A stretch of 33,013 bases of DNA from Deltaproteobacteria bacterium (GTDB lineage Bacteria > Myxococcota_A > Polyangia > Nannocystales > Nannocystaceae). Shown here in pieces: positions 19,619 through 30,214 of this stretch. The first letter of the stretch is position 1, and every line of letters begins with the position of its first letter. The translations under genes were made by a program, and so were the position numbers. The DNA lies in the NCBI GenBank assembly GCA_947492135.1, contig CANLQR010000020.1, positions 1 through 33,013 on the forward strand, read 5' to 3'. Below the pieces are notes generated by a model. The model was not told where the DNA came from. It saw nothing but the letters and a program-made list of their open reading frames with translations, and made no database searches.

Positions 19619-20212
19619 TCACTCGTCGGTTTCGTCGTCTCCGAAGAGCACACCCACCTGCAAGTGGATCGCGTCGAACGGTTCCGCGCGGACGAGGTCC
19701 CCGCGCTGCGCCGCCATCACCAGCAGGTAGCCGCCGGCTGTGAACCGGTGGACCGTCAGGGTCTCGGCCAGCGGATCGATGATCCAGTAGTGCGGGACTT
19801 GGTGGCGATGACAGGCGCGGAGCTTCTTCACGGTGTCGTTTCCCGCATTGCTCGGCGATAGGATCTCGCAGACCCAGTCGGGCCGGACTTGTACGGGAGC
19901 CTCCACCGGGAGCGCGGCGAGCTGCTCACGACGCCAGCCGCAGACGTCCGGTCGGTAGACCTGGTCGGGCGCGAGCTCGACCTCGGTCTCGGAAGCGAAC
20001 CACCAGCCACCCGGCCCGCCCGATCCGCCCAGGCGCCGATTGAAGGGTCGCAGCAGCTGCGAGGTCGCGACCTGGGCCGCGCCGTGCTTCGCACTCGGCA
20101 GGGCCTTTTGCAGGAGCTCGCCGTCGACGATCTCGTGAAAGCGCTGTTCCTCGGGGATCGCGAGGAGATCCGCGACCGTGTGGCGCGCGGCAAGCGTCGA
20201 GACTGCCGGCAT
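19619..20212 (-). CDS. Uma2 (DUF820) family protein, PD-(D/E)XK nuclease-like
   Basis: From ATG 20212 the protein has 197 residues, the usual Uma2 size. Family landmarks are HEIVDGEL (26-33), RPDVCGW with Asp89, WVCEILSPSN with Glu116, and YWIIDPLAETLTVHRF near 142-157, with Lys129/130 between. These match the restriction-endonuclease-like fold with an Asp-Glu-Lys core. The biological role of Uma2 proteins is not established; they are often in many copies and mobile. The frame is open to 20386, but the extra N-terminus reads antisense through a gene remnant and lacks family similarity. The stop lies 16 bases from that of the VWA gene. The gene may have entered between two formerly adjacent convergent genes. 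Confidence 0.88.
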   Translation of the reverse strand: MPAVSTLAARHTVADLLAIPEEQRFHEIVDGELLQKALPSAKHGAAQVATSQLLRPFNRRLGGSGGPGGWWFASETEVELAPDQVYRPDVCGWRREQLAALPVEAPVQVRPDWVCEILSPSNAGNDTVKKLRACHRHQVPHYWIIDPLAETLTVHRFTAGGYLLVMAAQRGDLVRAEPFDAIHLQVGVLFGDDETDE

Positions 20213-20258
20213 GCGCCCAAAGTTTATCCCGGGCCCGCTGTGGACGCCAGACGGACCG

Positions 20259-20311
20259 TCAGAAGCAGATGTCGCGCTGGCCGTCCGGCGTGGCGATGGC
20301 TTCACAGCGCA
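20259..20311 (-). pseudogene. 3'-end remnant of a Cys-rich lipoprotein gene (like 22966-23379)
   Basis: These 53 bases match 22966-23018, the 3' end of the Cys-rich lipoprotein gene, with four mismatches and in the same orientation. The minus-strand reading RCEAIATPDGQRDICF and the stop are kept exactly. Upstream of it the frame no longer resembles the intact gene. The rest of the 20213-20508 gap shows nothing I can name. Confidence 0.75.
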
Positions 20312-20508
20312 GCACCAGCGAATGAAAGTGCGGTGCCGTCGTCGGTCTGGAGTGCGACCGAGGCCAACGGTGCCTACTCTGGTCAACCGCCCTGCGGGGA
20401 CGTCGCGTCAGGCGGCGCCGTCGACCCGATCGTGATCGAGGAGCTGACCACGGCGTCGTGGCCGTGGCCGCTCTCTACAGCAACACCAGATTCGCTCATT
20501 CGCTAGAG

Positions 20509-22500
20509 TCAGCGTTCGACCGCCCCGATGTCGCAGGCGGGGCCGACCGCTCGCGCCGCGCCTCGTTGGTCCGTCGTGAGCGGAAGATTGTCGAAGTCCG
20601 TGCAGCCAGCCGGGTTGCCTGCGTCTTGCGCCGGGCTGCCACCGGAGATCATCCGAGTCAGCGTCGGGCCGCCGTTCGGTGCCAGCGCGCCGAGTAGCGG
20701 ATTGACGCCGACGAGGTCATTCGCGGTCGCGCCGGCGATGCTGCATCCCGCCGTGTTGCCGAAGATGTTGAAGCCGCCCGAGGTCACGGTGAACTGCGAC
20801 GTCGAGCAGTCAGGCCCGGTGGTCGCCGTGTTGCCGTAGACGATCGAGTTGCGGATGTCGACGTTGATGGGGCCAAGGTACGGCTCGCGCAACCCCCATA
20901 GCCCTCCTCCTTCACTCGCCATCGGGCTAGTCGCCGCGTTGTCCACGATCGTCGAATTTGCGATCTCGAGGGTGTTGGTCGCGTTGTTCGTCCAGCCAAG
21001 ATTGACCGCACCGCCGTACGCCGGCCCGGTGGCCGTGGTGACGTTGCCCGAAAGGGTGCTGTTGACGATGACCACGCGGCCCTCCGCCAAGTAGCCACCC
21101 GTATTCAACAGGACGGCGCCTCCCCTGGAACCGCCCGCACCCCCGTTCGCGAGGTTGCCGGACAAGGTGCTGTTGATGATCTCCAGTGTCGTCGATGTTT
21201 GACTGCAGCACCCGTTGACCTCGATCGCCCCCGCAAACGCGGGCAACCCCAAAGCACGATTGTCGTACATCGACGTATCGACGACGGTAGTCACGGTGTT
21301 CCCCACGCCCCCGGTCGTACTCACCGCACCCCCTCCGACGATGCCACTCGACAGTGCGGAGTTGCCATACAGCGCGGCCTGGTCGATGACGAATGGTGCC
21401 TGCTGCCCGGGAACATCGGAGAATCGATGCCAAATGCCGCCGCCGCGAGCCGCGTTGCCTAACTGATTACCAGCCGCTTGGGTCCTGGCAGTGTTGTTAC
21501 GAATCGTGGTCCCCGCGCCCAACTCGACTTCGACACCGTACGAGTAGATACCGCCACCGTCGGCGATCCCATTGTCGATACGCGCTTGGTTGGCGGCGAT
21601 CCGTGAATTCGACACGGCCAACAGGTTCCCTTCACCACTGATGTACACACCGCCGCCCTCCGCGCTCTGCGGGATCGCGAAGAACGAAAAAGTGCTTCCC
21701 CCGGTGAGCAATGCGGTGTTGCGGTGTACCGCCGATAGCCCGTCGATGAAGACGTCGGCGTCGACCGCGTAGATGCCACCACCGCGCGCGTCACAGGACG
21801 CGATGTTGTTGACCGTTACCGAGTTATCCGCGACCGTGCCGGAGTTGGTCAGCACCAACTCGCCCGCGCTGACATAGACGCCACCGCCCGAGGCCGTCGC
21901 CGATCCTGGCCCGGCTCGCACGGCGTTCCCGAAGACGGTCGTGCGATCGAGCAGGACATCGCCTTCGGCCTGGATCCCGCCACCGACGGGATCGATCCCC
22001 TGTGCGACATTGGCGCTGATCAGCGACTCATAGACCTCCAGCGAACCGACCGAGCGGATGCCCGCACCAGAACTCGCGGCACCGCCGGTGATCCGCAGCC
22101 CTCGCAGAACGACATTCGCCCCCACGTTGTCGATCACGCGACCGGCGGCGCCACCATCGATGGTGACGGTCGACCACGTGGTCGCCACGATGGTGAGATC
22201 GCGATCGATGACGACGTTCTCGACATAGACCCCCGGATTGACCTGTACGGTGGTGCACGACAGGTCGTTCTCCGCAGATTGGATCGTCGGGTGGCTAACC
22301 GGAACAATGCACGTCACCGCTACGGTGTCGCCGCCGGCGAACTCTGGATCGTCCTGGGCAGCGGCTCCGTCGTCGTCGTCGGACGCCGCGGCCGGATCAT
22401 CCCCGATGTAAATTTCATCCGCGGAACCATCGTCGAGGCAGGCCGACAACGAGATCAGCGTGGCGCCCAGAACACATCGAAGCTGCGGTTGGAGGCTCAT
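20509..22500 (-). CDS. Right-handed beta-helix lipoprotein with choice-of-anchor Q-type C-terminus
   Basis: The 663-residue protein starts with a lipoprotein signal (LGATLISLSAC, Cys21) and an Asp/Ala-rich linker. From about 65 it consists of parallel beta-helix (PbH1-like) turns with repeated GGGIY/GGGVY and N-rich rungs (NTALLTGG, NSRIAANQAR, NSTLSGN). The end (GVNPLLGALAPNGGPT, SPAQDAGNPAGC, TDQRGAARAVGPACDIGAVER) matches the choice-of-anchor Q type seen in surface proteins. Such proteins bind or act on polysaccharides, but no lyase catalytic residues can be assigned. The ATG at 22500 has no clear ribosome-binding site. The gene stands alone between two gene remnants. Surface location is supported by the lipobox; substrate is unknown. 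Confidence 0.9.
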   Translation of the reverse strand: MSLQPQLRCVLGATLISLSACLDDGSADEIYIGDDPAAASDDDDGAAAQDDPEFAGGDTVAVTCIVPVSHPTIQSAENDLSCTTVQVNPGVYVENVVIDRDLTIVATTWSTVTIDGGAAGRVIDNVGANVVLRGLRITGGAASSGAGIRSVGSLEVYESLISANVAQGIDPVGGGIQAEGDVLLDRTTVFGNAVRAGPGSATASGGGVYVSAGELVLTNSGTVADNSVTVNNIASCDARGGGIYAVDADVFIDGLSAVHRNTALLTGGSTFSFFAIPQSAEGGGVYISGEGNLLAVSNSRIAANQARIDNGIADGGGIYSYGVEVELGAGTTIRNNTARTQAAGNQLGNAARGGGIWHRFSDVPGQQAPFVIDQAALYGNSALSSGIVGGGAVSTTGGVGNTVTTVVDTSMYDNRALGLPAFAGAIEVNGCCSQTSTTLEIINSTLSGNLANGGAGGSRGGAVLLNTGGYLAEGRVVIVNSTLSGNVTTATGPAYGGAVNLGWTNNATNTLEIANSTIVDNAATSPMASEGGGLWGLREPYLGPINVDIRNSIVYGNTATTGPDCSTSQFTVTSGGFNIFGNTAGCSIAGATANDLVGVNPLLGALAPNGGPTLTRMISGGSPAQDAGNPAGCTDFDNLPLTTDQRGAARAVGPACDIGAVER

Positions 22501-22861
22501 TAGACTAATGTCGCACGCGTCGGAGGGGCAACATGGTGCAGCTGCGCGATTTGCGCAACTTGTGCATGTTCAACCCTAGCAGCCCGTGGCGGAAAGAGAA
22601 AAGCGCGGGACCGGGAAGCCGCGAGTCTCGCGTGAGCCCGATCGCGATCGATTCGCCGACCACGCCAAGAACGCCGGCATCGAGGCGGTGGCGGGCCGCA
22701 GGGGCCGCAGACGAGCCCAGCATGCGACAAGCGTGTTCCCGAGCACGAATAGCGCGGCCAGGAGGGCCCGGAGGAGGTCGCGGCGACCTTGGAGACATCG
22801 TGGCTTTCCGACGCCGACGATCGACGATCGTGCGCATCAGCAGACTCAGGTTGAGACCGGC
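22501..22861. other. 361-bp gap upstream of the beta-helix gene
   Basis: No gene is supported here. Open frames run through on the plus strand but have no recognisable domain until the VWA remnant at 22862. The minus strand should carry the beta-helix gene promoter; a TTGCGCAA palindrome near 22549 is the only structure noticed. Some sequence may be decayed remains of a VWA gene, but I see no similarity upstream of 22862. Confidence 0.4.
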
Positions 22862-22960
22862 GACGAGTTCTCGGAGTTCTGCGCCCAGGAGGGCTGGAAC
22901 CTCGAGTTCAGACTGGTGCGCCGGACGGGCGTGCCCGCGCCCGGAGGCACGGTGGTTTCC
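22862..22960 (+). pseudogene. 3'-part remnant of a VWA lipoprotein gene (like 19450-19548)
   Basis: These 33 codons align without gaps to 19450-19548 of the intact VWA gene, with 78 of 99 bases and 27 of 33 residues identical (core EGWNLEFRLVRR and GVPAPGGT). No VWA domain or signal lies upstream, and the frame runs on antisense into the 3' end of the Cys-rich lipoprotein gene instead of ending as the intact gene does. The ratio of silent to replacing changes suggests the segment was under protein selection for some time. Confidence 0.75.
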
Positions 22961-22965
22961 GTCGC

Positions 22966-23378
22966 TCAAAAGCAGATGTCGCGCTGGCCGTCCGGCGTCG
23001 CGATCGCCTCACAGCGCATCCCGGTTGGGCACGAGCCCGCGCCGCAATCGAGCGCACACACCCATCGCGCATCGGGCAAGCCGATGTCGAGACACGAGAC
23101 CTCCGCGCCGTCGCCAGGCGCCGGAGCACAGTTGCTCGCATCTTCAGTGGCGACGCAGGCGGACCCGCAGTAACCACCCTCGCGGCTAGGAAACACGCAG
23201 AACTCGAGCGGTGCGCACTCGCTGACCGCACTGCATGCGGAGTACATCGACCCTGGCGCCTGCGGTCGTTCGCCCGGGTCGTCTGCGCCGTCCGTCGTAT
23301 CCGCCTCGCCGGTGACGACCGCCGGACCGCACCCCACGCCGACGGCGAGCGCGAGGGTGCGGTGGGCACGGCGCAGCA

Positions 23379-23379
<1 letters not shown>
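22966..23379 (-). CDS. Small Cys-rich lipoprotein, coupled to aconitase gene
   Basis: The 137-residue protein starts with a short signal peptide and lipobox (LALAVGVGC, Cys17). The mature part has 12 further Cys, enough for six disulfides, in spaced pairs (SACSAVSEC, GYCGSAC, CALDCGAGSC, MRCEAIATPD). I do not recognise a named domain; similar Cys-rich lipoproteins are common in this window. The ATG (23377-23379) shares its A with the TGA of aconitase (TGATG), so the two genes are very probably co-translated. The frame is open upstream inside aconitase, but that part is a shadow without a signal peptide. The same 3' end occurs as a remnant at 20259-20311. Confidence 0.82.
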
Positions 23380-26075
<2,696 letters not shown>

Positions 26076-26175
26076 GAGAGGCTCTTCAAGCTGCGCGCAT
26101 CTTGCCGCGCGCGGACCCACCTTAGCAACGCCCAACTGCGTACCGCCGAGGTCCTGCGCCTGCGTGGGGGCCGCG

Positions 26176-26829
26176 CTATTGCGGCGCCCAGGTGCACACG
26201 GGCGCCGCGCAGATCATCCCCGACGGACAGTCGGCGAGCTCCGAGCAGGTGACGAAACAACGCAGCAGCATCGCCGCGGCGTCGGTGTACAGGCAGCCGA
26301 TGCCCTCGGCGTCACCGTTGACGTCGGGCGGGCACTCGCTCGACGGTGAGTCCGGGGTCGAGCACGACGGCGCACACATCTGATTGGGCCCGTTGGTGAC
26401 GCACGCGGCGGTGGGATCGGTGCAGTCTTGCGACGATTCGCACGGGCCGTAGGCATCGGGTCTAGCCGCGGTGCTTTCACCGGTGTCGACCGCAGTTGCC
26501 GTGCCGGTAGCGGTCGCGACGGTCGCGACCCCACTGATGGTGCCTTCACCGGTGGCGATCTCGTTGGGCACGCACTCGCGAGACAATCCGTCGTCGGCGA
26601 ACTCGCCATAGCGCCGACCGCCGTCGCACTGCTTGTCGGGAAAACTGCAAAACCCGGTGGGCTCGCAGACGCCGGCAGCATCGCCGTTTTGGCAGGCGTC
26701 GTCGTCGTCGCAAGCGAAGGCCGGTGACTTGCACGCGGTCATGGCCGCCGCCACGATCGACATCGAGAGCCAGGCGCGGGCGCTTCGCCAACGCCCGGAA
26801 GCACCATCGAGAGGGACGCTCGCAGCCAC
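26176..26829 (-). CDS. Cys-rich lipoprotein of unknown function
   Basis: The 217-residue protein has a lipoprotein-type signal ([13 protein letters not shown], Cys33). The mature part is rich in Cys pairs ([32 protein letters not shown]) split by a Thr/Ala/Gly spacer ([19 protein letters not shown]) that probably acts as a flexible linker. I do not recognise a named domain. The start shown is GTG 26829; ATG 26763 would begin at [11 protein letters not shown] and give a signal without basic residues, so the longer form is preferred. It is the first gene of a possible unit with acnA 100 bases downstream, and is divergent from the B3/B4 gene across 89 bp. Confidence 0.78.
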   Translation of the reverse strand: MAASVPLDGASGRWRSARAWLSMSIVAAAMTACKSPAFACDDDDACQNGDAAGVCEPTGFCSFPDKQCDGGRRYGEFADDGLSRECVPNEIATGEGTISGVATVATATGTATAVDTGESTAARPDAYGPCESSQDCTDPTAACVTNGPNQMCAPSCSTPDSPSSECPPDVNGDAEGIGCLYTDAAAMLLRCFVTCSELADCPSGMICAAPVCTWAPQ

Positions 26830-26918
26830 GCTGAACGACAGGATGACTCATCTGCGCTGGGGTCGAAAGCGCCCAGACGAGGCCAACACGAGCCAGCTTC
26901 GTGGTAGTTTTCCGGGTC

Positions 26919-27599
26919 ATGCGTGTCGATGTCGAGATGCACCCGATCCTGCAGCTGGGTGGTTTCGTGGCGCAGTGGCCCCATGTGCTGGGCGAAGCCG
27001 CATCGCCGCAGTGGCTAACCTCGCTGCTACGTCCACGTGCGGTGCTCGACGGGGACCCCCAGGCAGCACCGTGGCTGGCGCGGCTCGAGGGCAGCGATGA
27101 GATCGTTCGTGCGGCCGCACGCAAGCTGCTTCGCCACGGCGGCTACAAACCCTCGGGCCGAGGCAAGCCCGCCGCGGAGTACCTGCTCGCCGCCGCGCAG
27201 GACGGCACGCTGGGCTCGATCAACCTCGCGGTGGATCTGTGCAACGCCGTCTCGCTGCACGCGGGTTTGCCGATCAGCGTGGTCGATCTCGATCGCGCGC
27301 AGCCGCCGCTGCGGATCGGGATCGCCGCCCAAGACGCGAGCTACGTGTTCAACGCGACCGGACAGGAGATCAAGCTGACGGGATTGCTGTGCCTGCACGA
27401 CGCCCAAGGGCCCTGCGCCAACGCCGTCAAGGACGCCCAGCGCACCAAGACCCAGGCCGATACGCAGCGCGTGCTGTGCATCGTATGGGGCACACGCGAG
27501 CTGGCCGCGCGGACCGAAGCGACGACCGCCGTGTATCTCGAGCTGAGCCACCGCGCGGGCGCTCAGATCTCGTCCGTCGAGTTCTGCATGGCGCCCTAA
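26919..27599 (+). CDS. Stand-alone B3/B4 domain protein (PheRS beta-like editing domain)
   Basis: From ATG 26919 the protein has 226 residues. The stretch GSINLAVDLCNAVSLHAGLPISVVDLDR matches the core of the B3/B4 domain of phenylalanyl-tRNA synthetase beta, where it edits mischarged tRNA; short excerpts such as NLAVDLCNAVSL are diagnostic. Stand-alone relatives form a conserved but poorly defined family. A role in clearing misacylated tRNA or a related small-molecule reaction is possible and not shown. An upstream GTG (26901) adds six residues and is less likely. It ends 8 bases from the convergent sigma-factor gene. No signal peptide, so it is cytoplasmic. Confidence 0.86.
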   Translation: MRVDVEMHPILQLGGFVAQWPHVLGEAASPQWLTSLLRPRAVLDGDPQAAPWLARLEGSDEIVRAAARKLLRHGGYKPSGRGKPAAEYLLAAAQDGTLGSINLAVDLCNAVSLHAGLPISVVDLDRAQPPLRIGIAAQDASYVFNATGQEIKLTGLLCLHDAQGPCANAVKDAQRTKTQADTQRVLCIVWGTRELAARTEATTAVYLELSHRAGAQISSVEFCMAP

Positions 27600-27607
27600 A
27601 AAGCGAC

Positions 27608-28534
27608 TCACTCGGGCGGTTCGGCCTCGATGTTCGAGACCAGCAAGCGCCGCACGCTGACCTCGAGGTCGCCCTGGACCACGCGCATGATGCTGAGAAA
27701 CTCACCGCTGGCGACGTGGAGTCGCTGCTTGAGTGCATCGCGCGCGTGCTGCAACAACGAGCGGCGGGCCTTTTCGATCCAGCGAAACGCGGTCGTCCGA
27801 TGCACGCGATACAGCGCGCCGACCTGATCGATGTTGAGGCCGTGCAGCACCTGGTGGCGCAACAGGTTGCGCTCACGCGGCGTCAGCCGGCCGAACGCCG
27901 TCTGCAGCGCCTCTTTGAACTCGGTCTTGAAGACCCGCTGAAAGTAGTCGAGCTCGGGATCGTCCCCCGGGGCTGGGATGGCGCCCAGGGCCTCGGCCTC
28001 GAGCGGCACGACCTTGTTGCCGGCGTGCTGGCGCACGAGATCCACGATCATGCGCAGGGCTGTCACCCGCACCCAGCTGCGCAGATCACCGCGGCCGGCA
28101 TAGTCCGCGATCTTGGGCCGACGCCCAACCGCGGCCACGAACAGCTTGCTGCGCACGAGCTGACGAAACTCGTCCTTGGCCAGGTTGATGTTGCCCGAGC
28201 GTGAGATCGCCAGATCGATGTCGCGACCGAACTCGGACTCGAAGGCCTCGAGTGCGATGGTCTCGCCGGCGGCACAACCGTACGCGAGGTAGAGATCCGC
28301 AGCGCGCAGGCGCCCGAGCGTTTCGGGGGTTGCGTCGGCGGGCAACACGGCGCCGAGCTGGGCCACGAACCCGTCGTCGGGGGCAGCAAAACTCCCGAGC
28401 GCGGCCTTGGCCTCCTCGACCAGGCCGGCGAGACGACCACCGAGGTCGGGCTCGGCCTCGAACGCGGCGCGACCTTCCGGGGGCAGTGCGCCCAGGAACG
28501 CGGCCGCGAGCACGGACTCCTCCACTGCGTTCAA
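27608..28534 (-). CDS. Sigma-70 family RNA polymerase sigma factor, Myxococcales gmx1-like
   Basis: From TTG 28534 the protein has 308 residues. Region 2-like sequence spans about 105-170 (YAGRGDLRSWVRVTALRMIVD) and region 4 about 216-262 (LTPRERNLLRHQVLHG, then DQVGALYRVHRTTAFRWIEK), an HTH for -35 recognition. The long N-terminal part (1-85) and overall layout fit the Myxococcales family 1 sigma factors rather than short ECF factors. The frame is open to GTG 28669, overlapping the upstream lipoprotein gene by 53 bases. I chose TTG 28534 because GGTGGG lies 6 bases before it and the sequence becomes protein-like there; GTG 28525 is another option. No anti-sigma gene is adjacent, but a kinase with an anti-sigma-type zinc finger lies 3.5 kb away. 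Confidence 0.88.
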   Translation of the reverse strand: MNAVEESVLAAAFLGALPPEGRAAFEAEPDLGGRLAGLVEEAKAALGSFAAPDDGFVAQLGAVLPADATPETLGRLRAADLYLAYGCAAGETIALEAFESEFGRDIDLAISRSGNINLAKDEFRQLVRSKLFVAAVGRRPKIADYAGRGDLRSWVRVTALRMIVDLVRQHAGNKVVPLEAEALGAIPAPGDDPELDYFQRVFKTEFKEALQTAFGRLTPRERNLLRHQVLHGLNIDQVGALYRVHRTTAFRWIEKARRSLLQHARDALKQRLHVASGEFLSIMRVVQGDLEVSVRRLLVSNIEAEPPE

Positions 28535-28616
28535 CGATAGCCCACCGCGGGGGTCGGATTCAATCGGGGCCGTGGGGCGACGTTTTGGGCCGAACGCGTG
28601 GGTTGGCGTCGCTTTG

Positions 28617-29087
28617 TCACGCGCACGACAGGCAGCCGTCGGCGCTCGAGCAGCTGGGGTCGTCGTCACCGGTCAACAGCGTGCAGAGCAGCACGTCGGT
28701 CGAGCAGTTGGTGCCGATCGACCAGTTGCCATCCTCGCACAGCAGCACGAACTCGCGTTCGAACGAGCACGACTGCGCTCCGTCGACCGCGCACGGGCCA
28801 CTTTGTTCGCCGTAGATCAGCTGGTCGAACTTGTCGGTACACGCCACCGCGCCGCGAACCTCGTCGTCGCTGCAGGTCTCGCCCGTGCCGCAGCTGAGCG
28901 CCTCGGACCAGGTGCCGTCATCACACACCAGTACGGCGTTGCGCACCGCGTCCAGGCCCTCGCCGAAGCCACAGCGTGCGGGTTCACCGTCTTGGCAGAG
29001 CTCGGTCGCCCGCGGTGGATCGTCTGCGCCTTGCGCTGCGCAACCCGTCAGTGCGCCCCACAACACCCCACGACAGCATCGCCCCAT
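28617..29087 (-). CDS. Small Cys-rich lipoprotein
   Basis: From ATG 29087 the protein has 156 residues (GTG 29090 adds one). The signal ends in a lipobox (GVLWGALTGC, Cys16); two more Cys sit unusually in the n-region (RCCRG). The mature part has two similar halves with spaced Cys: LVCDDGTWSEALSCGTGETC and LLCEDGNWSIGTNC, which look like a duplicated CxDGxWxxxxxC unit. It ends in SCSSADGCLSCA. I do not recognise a named family. The gene lies 82 bases upstream of the sigma factor on the same strand and may be transcribed with it. It is divergent from the tandem lipoprotein genes. Disulfide bonding and outer-membrane location are inferred from the lipobox and Cys spacing. Confidence 0.78.
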   Translation of the reverse strand: MGRCCRGVLWGALTGCAAQGADDPPRATELCQDGEPARCGFGEGLDAVRNAVLVCDDGTWSEALSCGTGETCSDDEVRGAVACTDKFDQLIYGEQSGPCAVDGAQSCSFEREFVLLCEDGNWSIGTNCSTDVLLCTLLTGDDDPSCSSADGCLSCA

Positions 29088-29168
29088 CACGCGGCCAGGC
29101 TACGACGGCGCGATGGGTGGCGTCCTGGGCGATCGCATCGGCCGCGTCGCCCGTTCGAGGGGCCACCG

Positions 29169-29191
29169 CCCGGGCACAGCGGGTGCCCGGG
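29169..29191. repeat. Perfect 9-bp inverted repeat in a divergent intergenic region
   Basis: CCCGGGCAC (29169-29177) and GTGCCCGGG (29183-29191) pair perfectly around a 5-base loop. It lies between the divergent lipoprotein genes. No T-run follows on either strand. It could be an operator or an mRNA structure; function is not shown. Confidence 0.6.
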
Positions 29192-29215
29192 TCCGGGCGG
29201 CGAGTCCCTGCAGCA

Positions 29216-29257
29216 TGATTGTTTTGATAGTTATTATACCTGTGATAAGTTCGCAAT
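29216..29257 (+). promoter_or_regulatory. A+T-rich island before the tandem lipoprotein genes, probable promoter region
   Basis: About 40 bases of A+T-rich DNA stand out in high-GC surroundings. A TATTAT (29232-29237) resembles a -10 box. TGATA occurs twice, at 29225-29229 and 29243-29247, 18 bases apart, each followed by a T-rich step, as for a repeated protein-binding site. No good -35 box is seen at 17 bases. The next gene starts right after it at 29258. Confidence 0.45.
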
Positions 29258-30214
29258 GTGGTCCTTCGATCTGCCGGCTGTCTGATGGTCGCCGTCCTGG
29301 GCTGCGGACCGGTGCTCTCGGTTCCGGCCGCGGGGTCCGAGTCGGGTGATGCGACGTCGGGCACGACGGCGGTCGACGTGAGCGCGAGCGCGAGCGCGGG
29401 CGACGAGGTGACCGGGGTGCCGCCGTCGATGACGACGAGCGCGACCACTGACGCGACGACCACGACGAACGCTGGCAGCAGCGGTGAAGGCGACGACGAT
29501 TCGGTGGGCTTCATTCAGGATCCCGACGGCGGCCCCGGCCAAGAGTGCGATGTGTGGGCGCAAAATTGTCCACCGGGTGAGAAGTGCATGCCGTGGGCGA
29601 ACGACGGCGGCAACTCGTGGAACGCGACGCGATGCTCGCCGGTCGCCGTGGATCCCGGCGCGCCAGGCGATCCATGCACCGTGGTCGACTCGGGCGTCAG
29701 CGGCATTGATGACTGCGAACTCGCGGCGATGTGCTGGGACGTGGATCCCCGGACGAACATCGGCGAGTGCGTGGCCTTCTGTCAGGGCAACGAGGCGAAC
29801 CCGACCTGCGAAGATCCGTGCAGCTTCTGCAATTTGACGAGCAGCGGCGTGCTGATCCTGTGCCTTCCGGTGTGCGATCCGATCGCGCAGGACTGCGACG
29901 AGGGCCAGGCGTGTTATCCCGTCGGCGACACGTTCGCGTGCGCGCCGGATGTCGGTGGAGAGCAAGGCGCCGTGGGTGATCCATGCGAGTTCTTCAACGT
30001 GTGCGATCCCGGGAATTTCTGCGCCAACGCCGAGTCCGTGCCCCAGTGCGAGGGCGCGAGTGGCTGCTGTGCGCCGCTGTGCGACGCCGCCGGTCCCGAC
30101 ACCTGCGACCTGCTGCTGCCTGGCACGAGCTGCGTGCCGTGGTTCCCCGAGGGCCAAGCACCAGGGCAGTGCGTGGGATCTGGGATCGTCGGAGCCTGCC
30201 TGGTGCCGGAGTGA
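29258..30214 (+). CDS. Cys-rich lipoprotein, tandem copy 1
   Basis: The 318-residue protein starts at GTG 29258 with a short lipoprotein signal (CLMVAVLGC, Cys16). A Ser/Thr/Ala-rich spacer (to about 85) leads to a globular part with 28 Cys, for example CDVWAQNCPPGEKCMPW, GIDDCELAAMCWDVD, CDPIAQDCDEGQACY and NVCDPGNFC. I do not recognise a named domain. The even number and spacing suggest up to 14 disulfides in an exported protein. ATG 29285 (MVAVLGCG) is too short for a signal. The next gene begins within its stop codon (GTGA overlap) and encodes a paralogue with the same Cys pattern, so the two arose by tandem duplication and are co-translated. Such proteins may sit on the cell surface; ligand unknown. 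Confidence 0.85.
   Translation: MVLRSAGCLMVAVLGCGPVLSVPAAGSESGDATSGTTAVDVSASASAGDEVTGVPPSMTTSATTDATTTTNAGSSGEGDDDSVGFIQDPDGGPGQECDVWAQNCPPGEKCMPWANDGGNSWNATRCSPVAVDPGAPGDPCTVVDSGVSGIDDCELAAMCWDVDPRTNIGECVAFCQGNEANPTCEDPCSFCNLTSSGVLILCLPVCDPIAQDCDEGQACYPVGDTFACAPDVGGEQGAVGDPCEFFNVCDPGNFCANAESVPQCEGASGCCAPLCDAAGPDTCDLLLPGTSCVPWFPEGQAPGQCVGSGIVGACLVPE

Noticed and set aside
22586-23173. 195-residue plus-strand gene across the VWA remnant
   Set aside because: Only 33 codons resemble a protein; the rest is featureless or antisense to the Cys-rich lipoprotein.
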